9,886 nt of DNA from Propionibacteriaceae bacterium (GCA_031260385.1 JAIRKB010000057.1:1-9886), one strand, 5' to 3'. Shown: positions 1-6,135, counted from the stretch's first letter. The notes: generated by a model not told the origin, from the sequence alone. Program-made: numbers and translations.

Positions 1-484
1 AACACCTAGCTTAACTCGATCTCGTCGAACGAAGTCCGGTTCTTCTTGGTGCAGATCGAGGCTTGGCGCATCGGCGACTCCGATCCGGCGCCTAGATTCA
101 ATGTCGTGGAGAGTCCCAATGATTGGGCCAAAACCATTAGTCGTACGGCTGGAAAGGACACTCCAGATCGGCATCAAACCGGCCCACTTAGCGATGTCGG
201 TCGACTCCCGGAAAAAGGTTGTTACCGTGTCCCTCTACATTGACAACGGGGATAAGGATGAGAACAAGGAGTTCTTCGACACCCTGCGCCAAGCGCGGGC
301 GGAGATTGAAGAAGCCCTCGGAAGACTCGACTGGCATCGCCTCGATGACAAGCGCGCCAGCATTGTGAGTGTCAGCAAGAAACTAGATTTTCAGTCCGCA
401 GGCGACCGAGAGTCGGCTGTACGCTGGTTAGTTGAAACCGGCGACCGCTTCATCGAGGTGTTTACCGCGTACGGGCGGCCTTGA
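1..484 (+). pseudogene. Decayed DUF4268-domain gene, 3' remnant (5' end outside window)
   Basis: Two reading frames carry consecutive pieces of one DUF4268-type protein, a family of unknown function often found near restriction or defence genes. Frame 1 (about 10-160) encodes the hallmark stretch containing IEAWRIGDSDPAPRFNVV and PNDWAKT. Frame 2 (about 155-484) encodes the following part, with IGIKPAHLAMSV and the C-terminal block LDWHRLDDKRASIV. Frame 1 also has a TAG at 7-9, just before Leu-Asn, where I recall the family having Trp; TGG to TAG would explain it. From memory of the family, about 30-40 residues normally separate the two pieces, so an out-of-frame deletion near 155-170 fits better than a single-base error. 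An ATG at 101 opens the second frame to 484, but its first roughly 20 codons do not resemble the family. Confidence is high for the family and good for the inactivation. Confidence 0.8.
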
Positions 485-569
485 TCAGTAGGCGCGCCAG
501 CAGCGCCCTCTGTCCAGTACTAAGTGGAACCTATGAGCAGTCCAGAGACCCCCCGCTCGACCTCCTCTA

Positions 570-1598
570 TTATATGTCGTCGCCCGGGAGGCTGAGACCG
601 ATGCGTGCCTCAATATCCTCGGCGGTCGGGATGAGGTCTTCGTATTCGGCGGGTAGCTTATCGAACAGACGATACTCACTGACACCGATTGGGCTGGTGA
701 TGCCGCGGAACGCGTACTCGGCGACTAACCCGGCTTTACTCTTACACAACAGAATTCCAATGGTCGGCTCGTCACGATCACTGGCGATCAGGTCGTCCAC
801 AGCGGAAACGTAGAAATTGAGTTTGCCAGCATACTCAGGCTTGAAGTCGCCTGCCTTGAGCTCGATCACCACATAACATCGCAGTTTAAGGTGGTAGAAC
901 AGTAGATCGATGGCGTACTCGCGGCCTTCGATCTCGACGCGATACTGCTCACCAACAAACGCGAACCCAGCGCCTAACTCGATCAATAGTCGCGCGATGT
1001 TGCCCACAAGCTCGTCTTCGATTTCGCGCTCAACCATGCCATTGCGGTAGTCAATGAAGTCGAAAATGTAGGGATCTTTTAACACATCCTGGGCTAGGTT
1101 GGCTTGAGGGGAACCCAGTTGCTCGCGGAAGTTGGTCGTCTTAGGAGCCAATATCTGCCGGTGGTAGGTGCGATCGAGCAAAGCTGATTCAAGGCGTCGG
1201 ACTGACCAGCTTTGCGATCCACTCTGCTCGGCGTACCACGCCCGCTCGATCGGGTCTTTCGCCTTCTCGATCAACAGGATCATGTGAGACCAGGTAAGTT
1301 TTGCAGACAGTGTCTGCAAAACTTGGAGGTCTGGATAGGCCTCAGCCAGCTTCTGCATAGATGCGAGGTTTCGCGCCGAGAAACCGCGCAGCCGAGGATT
1401 ACTCCCCCTGATGTCACGAGCCAGGTTCGGGACAAAAGCGTTGCCCCACTCGCGATGCCGGTTTATTAGGTGTCCCACATCCCAATACAGCATGACCAAC
1501 TCGGTGTTTGCAGCGACCATCGCTCTCTGACGGGCGGCAGCAATCCGCGCCTTGATCTCGTCGACAACTGCAAGGTATTCAGGATTGTTTATCAGCAT
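570..1598 (-). CDS. YhcG/DUF1016-type PD-(D/E)XK nuclease family protein
   Basis: The product is 342 aa, a normal length for this family. The N-terminal part (about 1-165) is the DUF1016_N helical region with Tyr-Trp-Asp-Val-Gly near residues 38-42, a Phe-Ser-Ala-Arg-Asn-Leu motif near 73-78 and LSAKLTWSHM near 97-106. The C-terminal part (about 170-335) is a PD-(D/E)XK nuclease-like domain: Gly-Glu-Gln at 216-218, Asp231 after Tyr-Ala-Ile, Glu246-Leu-Lys248 and a following Tyr-Ala-Gly-Lys-Leu-Asn-Phe-Tyr. The family is predicted to cut or bind DNA and is common in defence and mobile regions; its substrate here is unknown. An ATG at 1619 would add seven residues, but a strong SD lies between it and the ATG at 1598, so I use the latter. 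It is convergent with the DUF4268 remnant and divergent from the NERD gene. A large palindrome lies inside the gene. Confidence 0.9.
   Translation of the reverse strand: MLINNPEYLAVVDEIKARIAAARQRAMVAANTELVMLYWDVGHLINRHREWGNAFVPNLARDIRGSNPRLRGFSARNLASMQKLAEAYPDLQVLQTLSAKLTWSHMILLIEKAKDPIERAWYAEQSGSQSWSVRRLESALLDRTYHRQILAPKTTNFREQLGSPQANLAQDVLKDPYIFDFIDYRNGMVEREIEDELVGNIARLLIELGAGFAFVGEQYRVEIEGREYAIDLLFYHLKLRCYVVIELKAGDFKPEYAGKLNFYVSAVDDLIASDRDEPTIGILLCKSKAGLVAEYAFRGITSPIGVSEYRLFDKLPAEYEDLIPTAEDIEARIGLSLPGDDI
1296..1324. repeat. 29-bp palindrome, 14-bp arms, 1-base centre, inside the DUF1016 gene
   Basis: The left arm AAGTTTTGCAGACA (1296-1309) and right arm TGTCTGCAAAACTT (1311-1324) are exact reverse complements around a single G at 1310. 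The next flanking pair (1295/1325) does not match. On the coding strand the element covers codons for roughly Val-Leu-Gln-Thr-Leu-Ser-Ala-Lys-Leu, in the middle of the N-terminal domain. Such a long perfect arm within conserved coding sequence is not required by the protein. It could be a protein-binding site, an RNA hairpin or the product of hairpin-templated repair. Confidence 0.9.
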
Positions 1599-1605
1599 CA
1601 GACTG

Positions 1606-1614
1606 CCTTCCTCC
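1606..1614 (-). promoter_or_regulatory. Ribosome binding site deciding the DUF1016 start
   Basis: On the minus strand GGAGGAAGG is followed by seven bases and then the ATG at 1598-1596. The upstream in-frame ATG at 1619 has no comparable site, so the shorter protein is favoured. Confidence 0.75.
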
Positions 1615-1832
1615 AACATGATCCAACAGTACGAGAGACGTCAGACATTTCCAGGCTGGTAGTTTCCCAGTCGCTGGCTGCGCCGATTCCCCTACCAAGT
1701 CCGCGACCCCATTCAAAGGTGCTTAGTCCGGGCGAAATGAGCCATCGGTTATGCTGATATCTTAATAACGGCGTCGATACTGCCTCCACGTAATGGCCGC
1801 TTGGGCGATCGCGCGGAGAGCGGAGAGTGCAT

Positions 1833-2714
1833 ATGGTGACTGACCAAGAAATCCAGCCGACCCCGGAGGGGGATCGGGAGATGAGGCTTCGGTTTGCTGG
1901 GGTTTGTACGGTTTGCGGGGAGGAGATTGCGAAGGGAGTGCGGGCTGTCTACAGTCCGGCGACCAAATCCGTACATCACGTCACCTGCCCCTCCCCAGAC
2001 CCCGGCACTCCCGACCCCGGCACCCCAGACCCCGGCACTGCCGGTGCGTCGGCGAGGCAGGAGTACGAGCGGCGGAAGGCGAAGGACCAGGCCACGATCC
2101 AGGCGCAGACTGACCGGGCTCAAGCCATGTTCGGGCAGGGTCTCGTCGGTCGGATCGCCACCCATCTGGCGGTTGATCATCGGCCGCGACCCTCCACCGA
2201 GGTCTGGGCGCAAGGGGCGGTCGGTGAGGAGCGGGTAGCCGCCAGACTGGATGCGCTAGCTGATGTCGGCGTCACCACTCTCCATGACCGTCGCATTCCC
2301 GGTACGTCTGCCAACATCGATCACATCGCGATCACCCCTTGGGGGGTCTGGGTGATCGACACCAAACGTTACATCGGGAAACGTCCCGAGGTCTACACCG
2401 AAGGCGGTTTCCTTGGCATCGGGAGTACGCCGCGACTGAAGGTCGGAGGTCGAAAAAAGGACCAACTCGTCGATGGCGTTCTCCGCCAATGCTCCCTCGT
2501 CCAGACCGCGCTCGGCGACTCAATCCAAGTACGCGGTCTACTATGCTTCATCGACTCCGACTGGCCCCTAATCGGTGGCGACTTCACCATCCGAGGCATC
2601 CGAGTCTGCTGGCCAAAGCGCCTCGCCAAGGAGCTCCTACAACCCCGTACCCAACCAACCGTCGACACCACAGAAGTCAGCCGCCTACTCGCCACCAGGT
2701 TCCCAGAAGCCTAA
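1833..2714 (+). CDS. NERD (nuclease-related) domain protein with N-terminal Cys/His cluster
   Basis: The product is 293 aa. Residues 25-52 hold Cys25-x2-Cys28 and His48/His49 with Cys52, a possible small zinc-binding unit. A Pro-Asp-Pro-Gly-Thr repeat linker (about 55-69) and a charged, probably helical segment (about 74-100) follow. From about 125 to 260 is a NERD domain, a PD-(D/E)XK relative: Gly131-Glu-Glu-Arg134, Asn161-Ile-Asp163-His164, Trp-Val-Ile-Asp176-Thr-Lys178, and a Lys-Asp-Gln-Leu-Val near 209-213. The acidic and Lys residues expected of a nuclease core are present. The substrate is unknown; NERD proteins are thought to process nucleic acid. The start could be GTG 1827, ATG 1833 or GTG 1836. 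I chose ATG 1833 because GGAGAG lies five bases upstream. The 234-base gap from the divergent DUF1016 gene contains AT-rich sequence at about 1749-1767 that could hold the promoter. Confidence 0.88.
   Translation: MVTDQEIQPTPEGDREMRLRFAGVCTVCGEEIAKGVRAVYSPATKSVHHVTCPSPDPGTPDPGTPDPGTAGASARQEYERRKAKDQATIQAQTDRAQAMFGQGLVGRIATHLAVDHRPRPSTEVWAQGAVGEERVAARLDALADVGVTTLHDRRIPGTSANIDHIAITPWGVWVIDTKRYIGKRPEVYTEGGFLGIGSTPRLKVGGRKKDQLVDGVLRQCSLVQTALGDSIQVRGLLCFIDSDWPLIGGDFTIRGIRVCWPKRLAKELLQPRTQPTVDTTEVSRLLATRFPEA
1995..2039 (+). repeat. Three tandem 15-bp units coding Pro-Asp-Pro-Gly-Thr
   Basis: Units at 1995-2009, 2010-2024 and 2025-2039 differ only at third codon positions (CCA/CCC and ACT/ACC). They form the flexible linker between the Cys/His cluster and the NERD part. 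Because the unit is a multiple of three, copy number can change by slippage without a frameshift. Confidence 0.9.
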
Positions 2715-2768
2715 CGACAAGAGCCTTTTTGAATCAGGTCATTCGCCTGTTCAGCTAGAGTTGGGTGT

Positions 2769-3005
2769 ATGGCTGAATTGGCCCTTTGGGAGCAAGTCTC
2801 ATCGTTACCTCTGCGCGACCAACTGGACTTGGTCGAACGCATCGAGGCAACCATTCCCCGCGTTCGGGATGCCTTTCTTCCAAATGACACCAATGCTCTG
2901 GCGGATGCGCTCGCGCGGGCTCGCGAGGAGACGACCACTCATCCAGAGGAGCTGCTGACCGCCGAAGCTCTTGTCGAGTCGATTAGGGCTGAGTTACTGG
3001 TGTGA
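2769..3005 (+). CDS. Small helical protein, addiction-module-component-like (putative orphan antitoxin)
   Basis: A 78-aa acidic protein, apparently all helical. Its N-terminus (LWEQVSSLPLRDQLDLVERI) has the pattern Leu-Pro-x2-x-x-Leu-x-Leu-Val-Glu seen in short antitoxins of the putative addiction module component group, which normally sit upstream of RelE/ParE-like toxins. No such toxin follows; the next gene, 34 bases on, is a pRiA4b ORF-3 protein on the same strand. The start ATG at 2769 has only a weak AG-rich site (about 2756-2760). The resemblance rests on the N-terminal third only, so the function is tentative. It could simply be a small partner or regulator of the downstream protein. 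The 54 bases before it contain nothing recognisable. Confidence 0.6.
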   Translation: MAELALWEQVSSLPLRDQLDLVERIEATIPRVRDAFLPNDTNALADALARAREETTTHPEELLTAEALVESIRAELLV

Positions 3006-3039
3006 GGTACTGGCTCCAGGTCTCACAGATTGCTCAAAT

Positions 3040-4431
3040 ATGTGTCAGAATGGGCAGGTGACGAAATCAGAGGTGGTGCGGATCGAGGTTCGCTTGATTG
3101 GTGTGGAGGATCCGGCGGTTTTTCGGGTGTTGGATGTGTTATCCGATCTCGATTTGGGAAAGCTTCACTGCGTACTGCAACTAGCCCTGGGTTGGACGAA
3201 TTCTCATCTCCACGGCTTCAGTCTGGTAGACCCTTTTTGCATGGAACCTGGAGGCGACGAGCGGCGATGGGTTGACATCCCGGGTTACACCAAATACAAC
3301 CTGGACGTTGAGGAGACTGACCAGGACGAAAATGAGACCAGTTTGGGGACTATGCTTCGCTCGGGCCCGCTCTATTATCAGTACGATTTCGGTGATGACT
3401 GGATCCACAAGATCGAGTTGTCGAGCCAGGAACCCGAGTTGTTACCCCAAGGTGAGTGGGCGCAAATCGTCAGTGGTTCCGGGCGATGCCCTTTGGAGGA
3501 TGTTGGTGGACTATCCGGCTGGGCGGAGTTCAAGGAAGCGCAAACGGGCAGCGACTATGAGCACCGCCGTCATCTGCTTGCGTGGGTGGCACATACCCCG
3601 ACTTCCATCGATCCTTCGAGACTCCACGAGTTCGACCTTGATCTTGCCAACCGCCAGTTGAGTATGCTGGCCCTTCCGGTTTTGGATACGTACGACAAGT
3701 CGACGCTAATCAGTCGAGTCTTGGCTAACCCCAGACCCCTCACCCAGGCTGCCATTCTGGGCACGGGTTGCTTGGTAGATAACCCTGATGAGGTCGATGT
3801 CCTAGACCAGCAAGCTTTTCTTCGTCCTTTTCGCTGGTTTGTCGAACGTACGATCAATGGGTTGGCGCTGACAAAAGCGGGGTGGCTGCCGCCGACGATC
3901 GTCCAGGCAGCCGTTGCGGATCTTGGCGAACGATGGGGTGTTATTGGCAAGGCGAATCGTGAGATCGAAGTTTGGCAGGTCGCTGGACTTCGTGCCGAGG
4001 TGACGCGCCTTGGGCTAATCCAAAAACGCAATGGCAAGCTTCATGCCACGAAGGCGGCCTGCCGTGTAGTTGATAATGACGAGGCACTTTGGGATCTGAT
4101 AGCGCAACGAATGGCGACGCGCTGGGTTAGTGAGGGGCATCGGGTTGCCACCGGGTTCTTTATGCTGGCGCTCACCTCCGAGCGCCCGATGACCATCGAT
4201 GCCCTGAGTGCTTTTTGCTTGCTTGGTTTGCTGATCAATCGCTTTGATCGCGCCGATGGTAGTCAGCTCAGCAAGCAGGATGCCTGGAGTCAAGTCAGTG
4301 AGCAGTGGCACTGTTTCCGCTACCTTGGTTTGATTGACGGGGCTTGGGGACGACCGGACGCAGAGTACAGCTTCGCCCCGGCCCTGCGCGCCTTCGCTTC
4401 AGCCGTCCTCCTCAGCGGTACCTCCCGATAG
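3040..4431 (+). CDS. pRiA4b ORF-3 family protein with long C-terminal extension
   Basis: With the ATG at 3040 the product is 463 aa. Residues 12-190 match the pRiA4b ORF-3 domain: Ile-Glu-Val-Arg-Leu near 15-19, GWTNSHLHGF at 51-60, YQYDFGDDWIH at 113-123 and RCPLEDVGG at 149-157. The biochemical role of this domain is not established; it is common on plasmids and in accessory regions. Residues about 250-463 form a second part with LTKAGWLPP near 277-285 and a helical, winged-helix-like segment near 315-345 (Val-Thr-Arg-Leu-Gly-Leu then Gly-Lys-Leu-His-Ala-Thr). I recall similar extensions in actinobacterial members. The start is uncertain: the frame is open from TTG 2971, and GTG 3058 would begin Val-Thr-Lys-Ser. 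None has a clear SD, so the mRNA may be leaderless or coupled to the 78-aa gene. Confidence 0.85.
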   Translation: MCQNGQVTKSEVVRIEVRLIGVEDPAVFRVLDVLSDLDLGKLHCVLQLALGWTNSHLHGFSLVDPFCMEPGGDERRWVDIPGYTKYNLDVEETDQDENETSLGTMLRSGPLYYQYDFGDDWIHKIELSSQEPELLPQGEWAQIVSGSGRCPLEDVGGLSGWAEFKEAQTGSDYEHRRHLLAWVAHTPTSIDPSRLHEFDLDLANRQLSMLALPVLDTYDKSTLISRVLANPRPLTQAAILGTGCLVDNPDEVDVLDQQAFLRPFRWFVERTINGLALTKAGWLPPTIVQAAVADLGERWGVIGKANREIEVWQVAGLRAEVTRLGLIQKRNGKLHATKAACRVVDNDEALWDLIAQRMATRWVSEGHRVATGFFMLALTSERPMTIDALSAFCLLGLLINRFDRADGSQLSKQDAWSQVSEQWHCFRYLGLIDGAWGRPDAEYSFAPALRAFASAVLLSGTSR

Positions 4432-4458
4432 TGATTGGGCAGGCTGCCTTTCGCGGCG

Positions 4459-4503
4459 TTGTAATGACCCCTAACACGACAGGCCCTGCATTTGGCATTA
4501 CAA
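4459..4503. terminator. 8-bp inverted repeat between two convergent genes, spanning the vapC stop
   Basis: TTGTAATG (4459-4466) and CATTACAA (4496-4503) are exact reverse complements separated by 29 bases; a further CC/GG pair inside could extend the stem across a bulged A. It lies where the pRiA4b gene (ends 4431) and vapC (ends 4498) meet and includes the vapC TAA. There is no clear T-run, so termination is only a guess. Confidence 0.35.
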
Positions 4504-4875
4504 AGGCACGATGTCGAGGGTTGGATCGATTTGGCGGATATCTTGCTCATCGGTGGTGTAGATCCGGCCGCGGGTTCGGCGGCCTAAGAGGGCGACATGT
4601 CCGTCTACGATATCTGACGTGCCGCTCGCGCTCAGCAGGATTCCGACGGCTTTGGCGGTCTCTTCGTCGAGCGGGTCGACTCGTACGGCTTCGGTCGTTA
4701 GCAAACGCGCGAGGCTGTGCTGGCGGGGGGAGCCCCGCCAAACTTGCGCCACCACCCCAGCAGGAACCAGCGCGGGAATCTCATCGCGGGTGATCACCAT
4801 AGCTAGCGCAACCAGGCGCGGATCGCGGCGTTCGAGGGCGATTAAGGCGCCTGCATCAAGAATCGCCGGGATCAT
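4498..4875 (-). CDS. vapC: VapC-type PIN-domain toxin (ribonuclease)
   Basis: The product is 125 aa, the usual VapC size. PIN features are the N-terminal Asp7 in Ile-Leu-Asp-Ala-Gly-Ala, the later acidic pair Asp88 and Asp91 in Thr-Ser-Asp-Ile-Val-Asp, and the Thr-Thr-Asp at 107-109. Where many PIN toxins have Glu, this one has Gln44 (Val-Ala-Gln-Val-Trp); I recall this as typical of one actinobacterial VapC subgroup, so it is not by itself a sign of inactivation. VapC toxins cleave specific RNAs, often tRNA or rRNA, and are neutralised by the cognate VapB. The start ATG at 4875 overlaps the vapB stop by four bases (ATGA) and has no strong SD, so translation is probably coupled to vapB. An upstream in-frame start at 4923 would lie inside vapB and is not favoured. 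Confidence 0.92.
   Translation of the reverse strand: MIPAILDAGALIALERRDPRLVALAMVITRDEIPALVPAGVVAQVWRGSPRQHSLARLLTTEAVRVDPLDEETAKAVGILLSASGTSDIVDGHVALLGRRTRGRIYTTDEQDIRQIDPTLDIVPL
4721..4740. repeat. GC-rich inverted repeat in vapC
   Basis: TGGCGGGG (4721-4728) and CCCCGCCA (4733-4740) are exact reverse complements around a four-base centre. In vapC mRNA this would make a very stable short hairpin in the codons around residues 45-52, after the conserved Gln-Val-Trp-Arg. It may be incidental in GC-rich code. Confidence 0.6.
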
Positions 4876-5117
4876 GTAGCCGCCAAAACCGGCGACCGTA
4901 AGCCCAGGGTTTCTTCCGCCCAAGCGATATCGGACAGACTTAAGCCACCGATCTCGGCCACCATCTCGGCGACAACGGCGCGCGCTGAAGCCCAGTCTGG
5001 CTCGCGGAGAGCAAGCCGAGAAAAGTACGCCGACACGTTTGCCGCATCCCCAGCCGCCACGGCGTGTTCCGCCTTAGTGGCCACCTCGTCAGGCACCGAG
5101 ATTGTGATTCTCTTCAT
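4872..5117 (-). CDS. vapB: VapB-type ribbon-helix-helix antitoxin
   Basis: The product is 81 aa. The N-terminus (KRITISVPDEVATKAEHAV, residues 2-20) has the beta-strand plus helix pattern of a ribbon-helix-helix DNA-binding domain; the C-terminal part, with Asp-Ile-Ala-Trp-Ala-Glu-Glu near 63-69, should be the toxin-binding tail. It is first in the operon and overlaps vapC by four bases, the standard arrangement for an antitoxin that represses its own promoter. An ATG at 5132 would add five residues (Met-Tyr-Asp-Tyr-Cys), but those codons coincide with a TATGAT box. The ATG at 5117, just before the conserved Lys-Arg-Ile-Thr, lies six bases after that box, so a leaderless mRNA from this ATG is the better reading. 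Confidence 0.9.
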   Translation of the reverse strand: MKRITISVPDEVATKAEHAVAAGDAANVSAYFSRLALREPDWASARAVVAEMVAEIGGLSLSDIAWAEETLGLRSPVLAAT

Positions 5118-5131
5118 ACAATAATCATACA
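5114..5131 (-). promoter_or_regulatory. vapB -10 box and overlapping 7-bp direct repeats (candidate operator)
   Basis: On the minus strand TATGAT (5129-5124) fits an actinobacterial TANNNT -10 box, with six bases to the ATG at 5117. TGTATGA occurs twice, at 5131-5125 and 5120-5114, 11 bases apart, so copies sit on one face of the helix. RHH antitoxins usually bind repeated half-sites over their own promoter. No convincing -35 was found. Confidence 0.5.
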
Positions 5132-5260
5132 TGCTGTCCGCCCAGGCTCAGGCTGATCACCTCAAGTCACCCGATTGGTTACTCACCCTAGACAATGTAA
5201 TAGAAACAGCAGTCTGTGCGACACGACGAAAGAGTAGACTGTACTACTTTGTACGTACGT

Positions 5261-5297
5261 TAACCCAGGACCCCCAAGGGCTGGGTTATTTGGGGGT
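5261..5297 (-). terminator. Two interleaved 8-bp stems at the 3' end of the lipoprotein gene
   Basis: Read on the minus strand, ACCCCCAA (5297-5290) pairs with TTGGGGGT (5277-5270), and TAACCCAG (5288-5281) pairs with CTGGGTTA (5268-5261). The arms alternate, so the two stems are mutually exclusive hairpins or a pseudoknot-like fold. The lipoprotein stop codon is the TAA that begins the second stem. No strong T-run follows, so an intrinsic terminator is possible but unproven. Confidence 0.5.
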
Positions 5298-5891
5298 GTT
5301 GATGACGCTGATGTCGAGGGTGAGGTGAACCTCGGCTTGGGAGTTACCACGATCCCACCTCAGATTTTCGAGCGCTTTCCCGTTTTCCCAGGTCACGTCG
5401 AAGCTGAAGAAGCCGGTTGTCTCATCGTAATGCTCTGGGGCGTAGGCCTTCATATAGATTCCTGTCCACGACTCGCCGCGTGAGCCAGTCTTGACGGTAG
5501 TCTCTGTTTCCGAGTAGATCCGGTCAAAGCTGACCGTGAGCGTCTCGGCCGAGGTGTGGAGACAAAGGATCACGGTGAAAGGAAAGTGGGTCTCGACCAG
5601 TTGGGCGTCAACACCAAAGTCGTAATACTCCCCCGTACCCTCGGCCGTGCCACACCAACCAATCTCCTCAGTCCGATCCAAGGTCACGATCACAGCGCCA
5701 ATAGTGGAGTGAATTGGCCGCCAACCAGCCAAGGAAGCATCGAGGGTCACCGTATATGCCGCCGGTTCGGCACCCTCAATGGTCACCGGGTCACTCGGAT
5801 TATTGGCAGGCGCCTCATCCCCGCAGGCGGTTAGCCCCGCTAGGGAGAGCATCGTGGCGAAAGCAAAAGCTAAAACTCTCTTTGTGCGCAC
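5286..5891 (-). CDS. Secreted lipoprotein of unknown function
   Basis: The product is 201 aa. Residues 1-22 form a signal peptide (basic Met-Arg-Thr-Lys-Arg, hydrophobic core) ending in a lipobox Leu-Thr-Ala-Cys with Cys23 as the lipidation site, followed by a Pro/Asn-rich linker. The mature part (about 45-200) looks beta-rich with alternating hydrophobic residues (for example Ala-Tyr-Thr-Val-Thr-Leu and Leu-Thr-Val-Ser-Phe-Asp) and two Cys (80 and 110) that could form a disulfide. I do not recognise a family. It should be anchored on the outer face of the cytoplasmic membrane. The start is GTG 5891, chosen because GGAGGTG (5902-5896) lies just upstream at good spacing. It is divergent from abiEi and convergent with nothing; vapB lies downstream on the same strand with 168 bases between, so it is probably a single-gene unit. 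Confidence 0.88.
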   Translation of the reverse strand: MRTKRVLAFAFATMLSLAGLTACGDEAPANNPSDPVTIEGAEPAAYTVTLDASLAGWRPIHSTIGAVIVTLDRTEEIGWCGTAEGTGEYYDFGVDAQLVETHFPFTVILCLHTSAETLTVSFDRIYSETETTVKTGSRGESWTGIYMKAYAPEHYDETTGFFSFDVTWENGKALENLRWDRGNSQAEVHLTLDISVINTPK

Positions 5892-5895
5892 AGCG

Positions 5896-5902
5896 CACCT
5901 CC
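5896..5902 (-). promoter_or_regulatory. Ribosome binding site for the lipoprotein GTG start
   Basis: GGAGGTG on the minus strand, with six bases between the GGAGG core and the GTG at 5891-5889. It supports a GTG start where no nearby ATG exists. Confidence 0.7.
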
Positions 5903-6063
5903 AATACCGTCGGGTCCCGGCCAGCGGGAGGTCAAATGGGGCAGCGCTGGAGCTCTAGACCAACCGTTCTTAGTCCTTGTCCAACGGCTAAAGCCATTCT
6001 AGCCCAGGCGACCGCCAAGCCGTGACCCGGCACCCTCGGAGGCGGAGACTCTTGCGATCATCG

Positions 6064-6077
6064 ACAAACGAGTTTGT
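6064..6077. repeat. Small palindrome upstream of the abiE operator
   Basis: ACAAAC (6064-6069) and GTTTGT (6072-6077) are reverse complements with a two-base centre. It lies in the AT-rich stretch before abiEi and overlaps a TTG-rich segment that might be a -35 element. It may be chance. Confidence 0.35.
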
Positions 6078-6102
6078 GAAGCAATCTCTGGTAACAATAT
6101 TG

Positions 6103-6131
6103 CCTATCGTTACGAATTATGTAACGATAGG
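6103..6131. promoter_or_regulatory. Candidate AbiEi operator: 11-bp inverted repeat before abiEi
   Basis: CCTATCGTTAC (6103-6113) and GTAACGATAGG (6121-6131) are exact reverse complements separated by seven AT-rich bases. The right arm ends four bases before the abiEi ATG and contains its only SD-like bases (AGG). A partial extra copy of the half-site, GTAACAATA, lies at 6091-6099. AbiEi antitoxins studied elsewhere bind inverted repeats in their own promoter and repress it; position and symmetry fit that here. The same sequence in mRNA would also form a hairpin over the ribosome binding site. Confidence 0.75.
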
Positions 6132-6135
6132 TGTT

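Noticed and set aside
1806..1813. GCGATCGC octamer resembling the cyanobacterial HIP1 repeat
   Set aside because: I noted it only once while reading, and the gene content does not look cyanobacterial.
1749..2213. Long minus-strand frame opposite the NERD gene
   Set aside because: Low-complexity Gly/Pro/Arg product; a shadow of the repeat-containing, GC-rich NERD code.
4459..4503. Integron attC site at the vapC end
   Set aside because: The arms do not fit the GTTRRRY/RYYYAAC core pattern and no other cassette-type repeats were seen.
4344..4793. Plus-strand frame across the end of the pRiA4b gene and opposite vapC
   Set aside because: Arg/Gly-rich shadow of two well-supported genes.
5133..5285. 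Possible small RNA or tRNA in the gap between vapB and the lipoprotein
   Set aside because: CAGTCT/AGACTG and GTACGTAC repeats are present, but no cloverleaf, no consistent longer fold and no clear promoter-terminator pair.
5131..5328. Plus-strand frame of 65 codons between vapB and the lipoprotein
   Set aside because: It runs over the vapB promoter region and the interleaved stems, has no SD, and its product lacks protein-like pattern.
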